Shown here piece after piece: positions 36,071 through 43,906 of a stretch of 43,906 bases of DNA (position 1 is its first letter; each line of letters starts with the position of its first letter). The DNA comes from Stentor roeselii (taxonomy: Eukaryota > Ciliophora > Heterotrichea > Heterotrichida > Stentoridae). Both the position numbers and the translations under genes were made by a program. The notes beneath the pieces were generated by a model, which was not told the origin of the DNA, did not search any database, and saw only the letters and a program-made list of their open reading frames with translations. The stretch lies in NCBI GenBank assembly GCA_006503475.1, contig RSEH01000335.1, positions 1 to 43,906 of the forward strand, given 5' to 3'.

Positions 36071-36139
36071 TTATATCCGGTTTAATTATTCTACAGGTTT
36101 TGAATGTTTATAAAGATGAAGTTAGAGCTTTTGAGGTCC

Positions 36140-36955
36140 TTATAGATTCAGTGAAATTGTTAGAAGGTCTTTCACGTCGGCTAGGAATGATAGTCCTCGG
36201 CCTTCAGTCGCTTTTTGCATGAAGAAGTCGGTCAGGTTGTCGAGCTTGAAATTATTTTGACGTTCTGCGAAATCGATCGCTTTTTTTATGTTTTCTCTGT
36301 CGAGAAGAGAACCTTTTTCGAAAGCGATTAATGAGAAAAAAACTGTTTAAGGCTTACAGAGGAGTTTTTGTTTTTGGATGTTTCGATTTTCGAGTTTTTT
36401 TATCTTTCGGGAAGCGAAAAATTTCCACCTGTAACCCATGTGTAGCTCTTCTATGCACTTCAAAAAGTCTTCACTGGTCATCCAGAGCTTGTTTTTAACT
36501 GGTTCTAAGATACATTGAAACAATTTCTGGTCCGACATGTAACAGTCGAGTAAGAACTGCTTCAACAGAACTGTGTGAATTTCTAGCCTGTTACTGTTTC
36601 TAACCCAGGCAGTTTCTTGATAAAAACTGCCCAGTTGCTGAAAAACGTTCGTCAAAGTTAAGACCTGGTCGAGTGAATAAGGACTTGAGTTATTTCTCGG
36701 GCTTGCTTTTAGTGAAACTCTTCTGTAGCCTTCAACAGGTGAGTACTGTGAAATATGCTTAGTCGTCTGTGCATGAAGAAGTTTTAATGAGCTGCTGCTC
36801 GTCAATTTGCGAGTCGTTTTCCTTCTTCCAGCTTGTCTAGGCTGAAAAGACCTGAGTTTTTTAATGATTTCAAAAAGTACTGTAGCCAGTTCATGATCAT
36901 TGAGCAAAGCCAGTTTAGGTAAGTTTAAGTTTCTTGAACTTAGAGTTTTTATCAT
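36140..36955 (-). CDS. Two-exon protein, unknown function
   Basis: 266 residues after removing the 15-nt intron at 36343-36357. The frame is also open upstream to a TTG, but the ATG at 36955 (MIKTLSSRN) is the first true start. The N-terminal ~90 residues are basic; the rest is helical (SLDQVLTLTNVFQQLGSFYQ, VLLKQFLLDCYMSDQKLFQC). Exon 2 continues FFFSLIAFEKGSLLDRENIK and AIDFAERQNNFKLDNL before a TAA. There is some EF-hand-like helix spacing but no calcium loop. Not recognised. Its first codons and promoter are part of the 70-bp repeat array shared with ANAPC11. The intron was judged from the clean restoration of frame and coding composition beyond it. Confidence 0.72.
36343..36357 (-). other. 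15-nt intron in the two-exon unknown gene
   Basis: Reads GTAAGCCTTAAACAG on the minus strand, phase 1. Left in, the frame ends at TAA within it; removed, about 66 further codons follow. Confidence 0.85.
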
Positions 36956-37278
36956 TAGATTTATATCTTTTAAAGAAATGTTATAAATGAAAGTCAAATT
37001 TTTGAACTTAGAGATATCATCATGAGCTTAATATCTTTAAAAGAAAAATGTTATAAATGAAAGTAAAAATTCTTGTACTTAGAGTTTTTATCATCAGATT
37101 TATATGTTTCAAAGAAAAATGTTATAAAGGAAAGTAAAAATTCTTGAACTTAGTGTTTTAATCATCGAATTTATATCTTATAAACCAAAATGTTGAAAAT
37201 GAAAGTCAAGTTTCTTGAACTTTTTTATCATCGAATTTATATCTTTAAACAAAAATGTTATAAATGAAAGTAAAAATC
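36931..37278. repeat. Five tandem ~70-bp copies of a divergent promoter/start cassette
   Basis: Units start at 36931, 37001, 37071, 37141 and 37212. Each contains, on the minus strand, an ATGAT(A/T)A start like that of the unknown gene. About 31 bp away on the plus strand each contains TTATAAATGAAAGT, the start of ANAPC11 (the ATG is lost in unit 3). Only the outermost starts lead into long frames; the inner ones stop within about 10-28 codons. The spacer of each unit holds TTATATCTTT and GTTATAA. Confidence 0.92.
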
Positions 37279-37539
37279 AACAACTGGCTCGGAGTCGCTT
37301 CTTGGGCCTGGGACGTTCCTGACCCACAGTGCGTTATTTGTTTATTGCCTTTCGAATCGCCTTGTCCCAACTGCAAAAACCCTGGAGACGACTGCGCCCC
37401 GGTTGAAAGTGAATGTTCTCATTATTACCATCTTCACTGCATCAGCAGGTGGACGGCCGAAGGCAAAGAAAACTGTCCTTGCTGCAGAAAGCCTTTCAGG
37501 ATCAAGACTGTCAGCACTTTACAAAGAGTTAATAAATAA
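37264..37539 (+). CDS. ANAPC11: APC11, RING-H2 subunit of the anaphase-promoting complex
   Basis: 91 residues. It opens MKVKINNWLGVASWAW, matching MKVKI..W.GVA.W.W of ANAPC11, then the RING-H2 finger: C23, C26, C34, C37, C44 (GDDC), C51, H53, H56, C59, C71 and C74, with SRW after the finger helix. APC11 is the catalytic RING of the APC/C, recruiting E2 enzymes to ubiquitinate cyclins and securin. Length and all zinc ligands are normal. The promoter lies in the five-copy array upstream. UNG starts 50 bp downstream on the same strand. Confidence 0.96.
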   Translation: MKVKINNWLGVASWAWDVPDPQCVICLLPFESPCPNCKNPGDDCAPVESECSHYYHLHCISRWTAEGKENCPCCRKPFRIKTVSTLQRVNK

Positions 37540-37589
37540 TAACTACCTACTCACTAAGATTCAAGTCAAATTTAACCGGCTTCATATAA

Positions 37590-38432
37590 ATGGATAAATT
37601 TGTGACTCGGAAATCAAAAGAACCTGCCAAACCCAAGACCAAAAAGCAAAAAGACCAGCCAGAAGAGGTCAAAATCGAAAAAGCCCCTTCAAAAAAAACG
37701 AAAACTCCTCAAATCTCTTCAGGATCAGGAGGTGACTATTCATATGAAATTTGGCAGGACCAACTCGACGACTCTTGGAAAAGGGTCTTGAAGTCTTTCT
37801 TAGACGCAGGTAGACTTCAGACAATCCATTCTTGGGTAAGTCGCGAGTATCAAGAAAGCACTTGTCGACCAATTTTCTCTGAAGTCTTCACAGCTTTCAA
37901 CCTGACTCCCTTTGACAACATCAAAGTAGTCGTCGTCGGCCAAGACCCATATCCAGGTCCAGTCGAAGCGATGGGTCTCAGCTTTTCAGTGCATCGGGGA
38001 GTCGCTGTGCCTGGTAGTTTGAGAAATATTTATAAATGCATGCAACAAGATAAAAATCTGACTTTTAGTCCTCCGAAACATGGAGATTTGTCTGCTTGGG
38101 CAAGACAAGGAGTTTTTATGTTGAATGCGGTTTTGACGGTTAGACAAGGGGCTGCGAATTCTCATGCGAAAAAAGGATGGGAAAGCTTTACTGATGAAGT
38201 CATCAAAGTTATCAACAGGGATAATAATCATGTTGTTTTTATGTTGTGGGGAGCTTATGCGCAAGAAAAGGCTAGGGCTGTTGATAAAAGTAAACATTTG
38301 GTACTTGAAGCTTGCCATCCTTCACCTTTGTCTGCTTCTAAAGGAGGGTTTTATAGTTGTCAGCACTTTTCCAAAGCGAATGATTATTTGAAGAAACATG
38401 GAAGAGGAGAAATTGATTGGAAATTAGATTAG
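37590..38432 (+). CDS. UNG: Uracil-DNA glycosylase (UNG family)
   Basis: 280 residues. A Lys-rich N-terminus (about 1-45) looks like a nuclear localisation region; no PIP box is seen there. Catalytic domain: VVVGQDPYPGP with the water-activating Asp119, a proline-rich loop at VAVPGSLRNIYK, GVFMLNAVLTVRQGAANSH, and the His243 motif HPSPLSASKGGFYSCQHFSK. All active-site residues appear present. The enzyme excises uracil from DNA at the start of base excision repair. Codon endings change midway from C/A-rich to T/G-rich without breaking the protein. Confidence 0.97.
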   Translation: MDKFVTRKSKEPAKPKTKKQKDQPEEVKIEKAPSKKTKTPQISSGSGGDYSYEIWQDQLDDSWKRVLKSFLDAGRLQTIHSWVSREYQESTCRPIFSEVFTAFNLTPFDNIKVVVVGQDPYPGPVEAMGLSFSVHRGVAVPGSLRNIYKCMQQDKNLTFSPPKHGDLSAWARQGVFMLNAVLTVRQGAANSHAKKGWESFTDEVIKVINRDNNHVVFMLWGAYAQEKARAVDKSKHLVLEACHPSPLSASKGGFYSCQHFSKANDYLKKHGRGEIDWKLD

Positions 38433-38848
38433 ATTATTATGATTAGGTAGTGGGTCATTTACGGATGAATTTTAATTACTATTGAGATAATGACTATTTA
38501 TGATTTATTATAATTATGAATTTAATTTCGATGAACTTATCTGTTTAAGATAAGTAATGATTTAAAACAATTTTTTCAAAAAACACTTCATATTATTTTC
38601 ATAATACTTGATATGGAATTTTTTTCAGAATGTTTGAATAAAGAATGCTTCATGCATATCGTAAAATTATCATTAGATTTTAAAGAGGATATAAATCTTG
38701 GTTTTATAATTACCCTTGGGAAAGGATTAATAAATTATACTTATTACTTTGTTGATTCACTAATCTGTGATATTCTTTGTTATCATAATTAGACTTATCT
38801 TATAGTATCAACTAATTCTCTAATAAAAATACTACTTAAATATTACTC
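38433..38848. other. AT-rich intergenic region with one short open frame
   Basis: 416 bp between UNG and the GPCR remnant. Apart from a 59-codon frame at 38613-38792, nothing is recognised. Confidence 0.4.
38613..38792 (+). CDS. Possible small ORF (59 residues), doubtful
   Basis: Starts MEFFSECLNKECFMHIVK and ends with TAG. It has hydrophobic patches but no family match. It lies in low-GC non-coding DNA next to a gene remnant, so it may be a relic or chance. An ATG after TTGAT is the only support. Confidence 0.2.
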   Translation: MEFFSECLNKECFMHIVKLSLDFKEDINLGFIITLGKGLINYTYYFVDSLICDILCYHN

Positions 38849-39196
38849 TTAATTTATAAAATTTCCATAGCTATAGCGATAAAATCTATCTTTTATTCTT
38901 CGAAATATGAACCTTATATCTTTATGATTGATAAAAACAAGAAAATCAAAAAAACCCTCAAGATAATGAAAAATATATGCAATAAGATCAACTCCAAGTA
39001 AACTTTCATCAAATTCTTGTATAACTCTGCATATAGAGATAGGTAAATAAGTAATTATTAGTATAATCGGATAATATTTTACTCTCTTAACAAGATTGTT
39101 ATTAGCCCCTCCGAGTAAACTTACTAGCTTCCTTGATAAAATTACTGAAATAAATAAATTATCCACTATTAAGATACAAATCAGAGAATAAAAAAG
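38849..39196 (-). pseudogene. GPCR C-terminal remnant (TM5-TM7)
   Basis: A 115-codon open stretch on the minus strand with no ATG at its beginning; it is preceded by a stop at 39197-39199. It reads like the end of a cAMP-receptor-type seven-helix receptor: TM5 (LFYSLICILIVDNLFISVIL), loop, KRVKYYPIILIITYLPISIC as TM6, LIAYIFHYLEGFFDFLVFI as TM7, then a basic helix 8 (KDIRFIFRRIKDRFY). TM1-4 are not found upstream, where all frames carry stops, and no 15-nt intron joins them. Most likely a decayed receptor gene. The match is by pattern, not by alignment. Confidence 0.5.
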
Positions 39197-39199
39197 TTA

Positions 39200-39788
39200 G
39201 GTATAATCCCTTAGTTATATGAGATTCACATTTTTCTATCATATGGATTTATTTCATACAAATATCTATCATGTAAGAATTTTGATAAAATTGAATATTT
39301 CTTTAATTATGATTTTATATATTTGGAGAGATTAATAGTGAAATAGTATAATGGCTCATTGATTATCCGATTTAAGAATTCACATCCCGAAATTTTTTGA
39401 ATTAGCTAAGACCATCTTTTAAAATTCTGGAGAGAAATATTAAAATCCAAGACTCTTTGGCCTCCTATCCAAGAAACAATAAAAGATAATCGTAGATCTT
39501 AATAGTATTCAACTCTGAACCTTTCTGGAATTTTCATGCAAATGCTGCTGAATTTGAAGAAATAACATTACTTATAAATTCATCATTACAATATGTATAC
39601 ATTCTTTGGAGAGTTACAATTGAACAACTAATGATCCCTGACAAATAATATCCACTCTATCATCATAATCTCTTAAAAGAAATTTTAAAGTAAATTTGGT
39701 CTTCCAAATTTCCAAAGCCCTAAATTTACCTAGAAAAACTTTACCTAAAAATTTAGATTTTAAAATTTTTCAATGGCTTAATTTATAA
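39200..39788. other. AT-rich intergenic region, possibly decayed coding DNA
   Basis: About 590 bp upstream of the giant WD gene. Short minus-strand open stretches exist (for example 40 codons near 39540-39650) but stops interrupt all frames and no motif is recognisable. The WD gene start follows TTTATAA. Confidence 0.4.
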
Positions 39789-42700
39789 ATGAGTGGTTCA
39801 AATATTACAACTCTAGCACTGGGGCAAAAAAGTCTTCAGAAGGCTTTACTGCCGAAGGTGCAACCGAATTCGAACCAAGAGCCTCAAGTAATCTCTTTAA
39901 CACCTGAAGAAGTTCTAGAGATTCAAATAAAGACCATCACCGGAGAGATCGAAGCTCATGATGATTCTGTGACAGCCTTAGAAATGACTCAAGATTCAAA
40001 ATACATCATCTCTGCCTCAGAAGACAAGAAAATCAAAGTCTGGGACACTTTGTTAAAGAAAACAGAGTCAATCTTTATCGGCCATATTGGAGGAATCACA
40101 TGCTTGTCACTTTCTTCTGATAATAAGTATCTATTGAGTGGAGCCAAGGGTAGTAAGGCTGGATCTGAAGACAGTGAGGCCAAACTCTGGGACTTTGAGA
40201 ATAGAATTGAATTAGCAACTTTTAGAGGACATTCAGGGCAAATTAATGGTGTCGCTTTTGCTGAAGATTTGAAATATGTTCTGACCTGCTCTGATGATAA
40301 AATCGTTAAAGTTTGGGACTATAAGGGAAACTTGATGAAGGACTTGATTGAACACACTGATAGGGTTACTTGTTGTATTGCTGTGAACTCTTATGCAATC
40401 AGCGGGTCGAGTGATGGAAGGATTTTAGCTTGGGATTTAAAATCATTTTGCTTTTATAAAGAGATAACACAAGCTTCTCAAGATATTGTCTCTCTTTGTT
40501 CATGCTCCGATGGACATTTGTTTGCAAGTGCTGAAAAGAATGAAAATATTCAAGTTTGGGATGCAGAATCTTTGGAGTTGAAATTTGAACTTAATGAAAC
40601 AAATGTAATAAAGATGATAAGGTTTAGTGGAAATTCTGAGTTTCTTGTTGTTGTTACAGATAATTATTGTGCAAATATTTGGAAGATTGAATCAAGGAAA
40701 CGAGATTTTTTAATATGGTATTTTCCTAAATTGCCGATTTCTCTATGTGTAAACAATGACTGCAGTATTGTTGTTAATGGATTCACTGAAAAATTTTTTG
40801 AAATATGGAATTCATGTGAGAGACGGGATGAGTCAACTATCTACATACATGATGATGAAATAAAAAGCATTGCTTGTACATCTGATGAAAGATATTTAAT
40901 CAGTGGTTCTTTAGACAAGACCCTGAAATTTTATGATTTAGAAACTAAAACTATTGACTGGGAGCTTAAAATATCTGAACCAAATACTAACAAAGTATAC
41001 AGTTTAAATCGATTTAAAAACATCCTTTTATCATCACACGAAGAAGGATCTGTAAAATTCTGGGACTTAAACACAAGAAACCAGTTAAAAAGTGTGAAAT
41101 CACATGATAATATTGTTTGGAGTATAGCTATCAGTGAAGAGTATAATCTTGCATCAAGTGGCTCTGATGATAAAAAAATTGTAATATGGGACTTAAATTC
41201 ACTGGATCAAGCATTTATTTTATCAGAATCAACCCATTGTGCTCTATGTTTAATCTTCTTAAAAAAGTCTCTCAAATTATTAAGCGGAGGAGATGATTTT
41301 TGCATAAAAAAATGGGACATAGATCAAAGAGTTTTAGAAACAACAATTTCTGGCCATACAAGCTATGTTTGGAGCCTAACTTTAAGTCCTGAAGAAGATT
41401 ATTTATACAGTAGTTCATATGATAAAACAATAAAGTTGTGGGATATGAATAATTTCTCTATTTTGCACTCATTTGAAGGTCATCAAGATGGGGTTCGAAA
41501 AATTATATTAATGTCAACTGAAAAAACTTTAATTAGTGCAGCTTACGATAAACTAATTAAGTTTTGGAATATAAATGAAAAGAAATTGAATTTTACACTG
41601 GAAGGTCATACAGACTCTATTATAACCATGATATTAAATAAAAATGAAACAAAATTGATAAGTGGTGGTGATGCTAGTATTATAATTATCTGGAATATTA
41701 GTACAAAATCGATTTATTTTAAACTGTCAGGCCATTCTAACATTATAAGAGATTTAATTTTAGTTAATGATAACTACTTGATCAGTTGCTCAGAAGATAA
41801 GTTGATTATAACTTGGAATTTAGAATTAAAGAAACAAAAAGGACTTTTATATTATGAATTTGGACAAATTTACACACTTGCTCTTTCAAGAAATGACAGT
41901 TTTGCAGTATTTGGTGATAGTTTAGGAGGAGTTTTTATTTTAGATTTGATTACAAAGTCAATAGTATCAGCCGCTAGACACACAGATAGTGTTATGTGTC
42001 TTGCAAGTTCAAATGACTCAAAGTTAATTGCAAGTGGGTCATCAGATAAAAGTATCAAGATTTGGAACATTGAAAACTCTAAAGAAGAGATGTCCTTGAC
42101 TGGCCATTCAGATTCAGTGTTATCAGTTGCGTTTAATCATGATTCTAAACTTCTTATCAGTGGGTCCTCTGACAATTCTTTCAAAATTTGGAACATTCAA
42201 ACAAAGAAAGTCGAGCAAACTTTCAGCTATTCCAATCCAATATTTTGTATTGTATCAAGTAAAAAACAGAACATAGCATACTTCGGCTGTAATGATCGTA
42301 ATGTGAGAGCAGTTAACTTAAGTCAAAGAAAAATTGAATACTCTATAAGTCTAGTATTTAGTTTTGAAGTATATTCGATTATTTTAGACCCCTCGGAGAG
42401 GATGCTTATCTATAATGATTTCAACATTATTACTGTTTTTGATACTCTGGTGAAGAAAGTTCTTTATAAACTTCAAGGCCATTCAGAAAATTATATATTT
42501 GGACTAGTTTATATACCTATCAGTAAAAAGATTATATCTTACTCAGGAGACAAATCAATGAAAATCTGGAAATTAACACATAATAGAGAGATGAAAACAG
42601 TGAAATTCGAGAATGATATTGTTTTTATCATGGACATAACTACTGATAAAGAGCTGTTAATTTGTGGGCTGGAAAATGGAGAAATAAAAATATGGAAAAT

Positions 42701-43906
42701 CGCAGATAGGTCTTTGTATTTTAGAGCAAAAGAACATAATGGTTCAATCAGGTCTATTAAGATTTCTTCAAACAACAAAATATTTGCAAGTGGTTCAGAT
42801 GATAACCTGATAAAAGTTTGGAGTATTTTTGAAAAAAAACTTTTATTTTCATTAGCAGGACATTCAAATTCGATATATGGGATACTATTTATTGAAAATG
42901 ATAATATGCTTGTATCATGTTCTCTTGATAAAACTATTCGATTTTGGAATCTTTTTACACAAAAAGAAGAAACTAAACTAGAGGAGCACCCTTCAAGTTT
43001 TGTGTGTCTACACCTATATAATGATTTAATTTTTAGTGGCTCGCAAGATTCGAAGATTGTTGTTTGGGAGTGTAAAAAAAAGAAAAATGAACTGGTTGGG
43101 CATAATGGAGATGTTAATTGCATTACCTCTGCAGGAGAAAGACTTATTTCAGGCTCAGAAGACAAAACTATAAAAGTTTGGAAAATAAATGACAATAGTC
43201 TAATTTTCACCCTATCATCTCATACAGACTCAGTATGTGCTTTACTACTTATGAATGATAGAACTTTAGTTAGTTCTTCATATGATAACACTATTATTTC
43301 ATGGGATATTGAAAACCAAAAGCAAATTAATACTTACAAAGGCCATAATAGTTTTATTTACAACTTGGTTAAATTAAACGAAAATAAGTTTATGAGTACT
43401 TCTTGGGATAAAACTTTGAAAGTCTGGGATATTGAAGACAAAGAAAAAACTTCAATTTTCAAGGGAGTTACTTCAAGTTGTACGACTTTATACAATACTT
43501 CGGATTTTTTGTTTATAGGTTCAGAAGATGGTTTAATTACTGTTTTTGACTTAAATGAGGAAAAAGAATGCAAAATACTTTGGGGTCATACAAATAGAGT
43601 TACCTCAATTGAATTATATGAAAATCAGTCAATTTTAATATCAGGATCTTGGGATTGTACAATTAAATTTTGGGATTTAAAAACTGAAACATTAATTGAC
43701 ATCAAAACAGCTCATAGTAATTGGGTGAGGTGCTTAAGGGTTTCTCCTAATCAAAAGTATTTAATAAGTTCATCTGGAGATACTAGTATTATTATTTGGC
43801 TGCTTCCAGAACGAAATATTTATAAAATTATACGAGGTCATAAAAATGGAGTTTTGGATATTAGAATAAGTAAGGATAGCACTTGTTTCTTTAGTTCATC
43901 TGAAGA
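39789..43906 (+). CDS. Giant WD-repeat protein, partial (3' end outside window)
   Basis: Open for 1372 codons from ATG (after TTTATAA) to the window end with no stop. After ~55 residues without a known domain, WD40 repeats follow without a break. I count 31 strand-d ends of the KVWD type (KVWDT, KLWDF, KFWDL, KIWNI, VVWEC, ISWDI and so on), with a further repeat starting at the edge. No NACHT, kinase or membrane segment precedes them. 31 repeats would make at least four seven-blade propellers. Repeats keep the (S/A)GS.D..IK.W pattern, many with a GH dipeptide. Function is unknown; such proteins are scaffolds. It is AT-rich and uses T/A-ending codons, unlike the UNG-POLD3 region. Confidence 0.9.
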   Translation, partial: MSGSNITTLALGQKSLQKALLPKVQPNSNQEPQVISLTPEEVLEIQIKTITGEIEAHDDSVTALEMTQDSKYIISASEDKKIKVWDTLLKKTESIFIGHIGGITCLSLSSDNKYLLSGAKGSKAGSEDSEAKLWDFENRIELATFRGHSGQINGVAFAEDLKYVLTCSDDKIVKVWDYKGNLMKDLIEHTDRVTCCIAVNSYAISGSSDGRILAWDLKSFCFYKEITQASQDIVSLCSCSDGHLFASAEKNENIQVWDAESLELKFELNETNVIKMIRFSGNSEFLVVVTDNYCANIWKIESRKRDFLIWYFPKLPISLCVNNDCSIVVNGFTEKFFEIWNSCERRDESTIYIHDDEIKSIACTSDERYLISGSLDKTLKFYDLETKTIDWELKISEPNTNKVYSLNRFKNILLSSHEEGSVKFWDLNTRNQLKSVKSHDNIVWSIAISEEYNLASSGSDDKKIVIWDLNSLDQAFILSESTHCALCLIFLKKSLKLLSGGDDFCIKKWDIDQRVLETTISGHTSYVWSLTLSPEEDYLYSSSYDKTIKLWDMNNFSILHSFEGHQDGVRKIILMSTEKTLISAAYDKLIKFWNINEKKLNFTLEGHTDSIITMILNKNETKLISGGDASIIIIWNISTKSIYFKLSGHSNIIRDLILVNDNYLISCSEDKLIITWNLELKKQKGLLYYEFGQIYTLALSRNDSFAVFGDSLGGVFILDLITKSIVSAARHTDSVMCLASSNDSKLIASGSSDKSIKIWNIENSKEEMSLTGHSDSVLSVAFNHDSKLLISGSSDNSFKIWNIQTKKVEQTFSYSNPIFCIVSSKKQNIAYFGCNDRNVRAVNLSQRKIEYSISLVFSFEVYSIILDPSERMLIYNDFNIITVFDTLVKKVLYKLQGHSENYIFGLVYIPISKKIISYSGDKSMKIWKLTHNREMKTVKFENDIVFIMDITTDKELLICGLENGEIKIWKIADRSLYFRAKEHNGSIRSIKISSNNKIFASGSDDNLIKVWSIFEKKLLFSLAGHSNSIYGILFIENDNMLVSCSLDKTIRFWNLFTQKEETKLEEHPSSFVCLHLYNDLIFSGSQDSKIVVWECKKKKNELVGHNGDVNCITSAGERLISGSEDKTIKVWKINDNSLIFTLSSHTDSVCALLLMNDRTLVSSSYDNTIISWDIENQKQINTYKGHNSFIYNLVKLNENKFMSTSWDKTLKVWDIEDKEKTSIFKGVTSSCTTLYNTSDFLFIGSEDGLITVFDLNEEKECKILWGHTNRVTSIELYENQSILISGSWDCTIKFWDLKTETLIDIKTAHSNWVRCLRVSPNQKYLISSSGDTSIIIWLLPERNIYKIIRGHKNGVLDIRISKDSTCFFSSSE

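Noticed and set aside
39365-39400. tRNA-like T-arm (TTCACATCCC)
   Set aside because: Stems do not pair and no acceptor or D-arm fits upstream.
39200-39788. Upstream half (TM1-4) of the GPCR remnant
   Set aside because: Only short open stretches with frequent stops; no 15-nt intron joins them and no receptor motif is visible.
1-43906. CRISPR arrays, insertion sequences, transposon ends, rRNA
   Set aside because: None seen; the only tandem repeats are those listed, and no transposase or integrase frame occurs.

Overview
The window looks like macronuclear DNA of a heterotrich ciliate, most likely Stentor. Five introns can be placed from the sequence, and each is exactly 15 nt long, begins GTA, ends AG and has an A at position 10. 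TAA, TAG and TGA all serve as stops (TGA ends the SLC35-like transporter, CFAP251, RING/FHA and one paralog gene), and Trp is encoded by TGG. This is the standard code, which separates Stentor from Blepharisma (UGA = Trp). Genes are dense: intergenic gaps are often 12-150 bp, genes lie on both strands, and UTRs must be very short. Species is an inference; no rRNA or other marker gene is present.

Layout. 0.4-5.1 kb holds plus-strand genes: a leucine-rich-repeat protein, DRC12 (nexin-dynein regulatory complex), an importin-alpha-like protein, an SLC35F6-like transporter and a small unknown. 5.2-10.3 kb: a coiled-coil gene, a membrane-anchored unknown, peptidyl-tRNA hydrolase 2, a tiny TOM7 gene whose stop codon abuts that of PTRH2, and a coiled-coil protein with a GAS2-related microtubule-binding domain. 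10.5-16.9 kb: CFAP251, a three-exon SSNA1/DIP13 gene, an STPGR-repeat (ODF3-like) protein, a RING-CH/FHA protein and a COMMD6-like protein. 17.2-22.3 kb is an AT-rich island with three tandem paralogs of an unrecognised single-pass membrane family, the first a deletion pseudogene. 22.3-30.5 kb: a six-TM cyclic-nucleotide phosphodiesterase, a coiled-coil protein, an SH3 protein and a PKG with four cyclic-nucleotide-binding modules. 30.6-37 kb is a minus-strand run: C2/coiled-coil, two unknowns, POLD3-like, dynamin and a two-exon unknown. 37.2-38.4 kb: ANAPC11 and uracil-DNA glycosylase. 38.4-39.8 kb is mostly non-coding, with a GPCR remnant. 39.8 kb to the end is one open reading frame of at least 31 WD repeats that runs off the window.

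How the genes relate. Many products are ciliary or microtubule proteins (DRC12, CFAP251, SSNA1, STPGR, GAS2-related, several coiled coils). PKG and a membrane PDE lie two genes apart and could act in one cyclic-nucleotide pathway. POLD3 and UNG are DNA replication/repair proteins. There are no operons in the bacterial sense.

The most unusual non-coding features are a divergent promoter, about 31 bp between opposed start codons, copied five times in tandem before ANAPC11; a recurring AATAATT element just upstream of start codons; a 146-bp stretch with no C; and block-wise switching of strand composition inside single genes.
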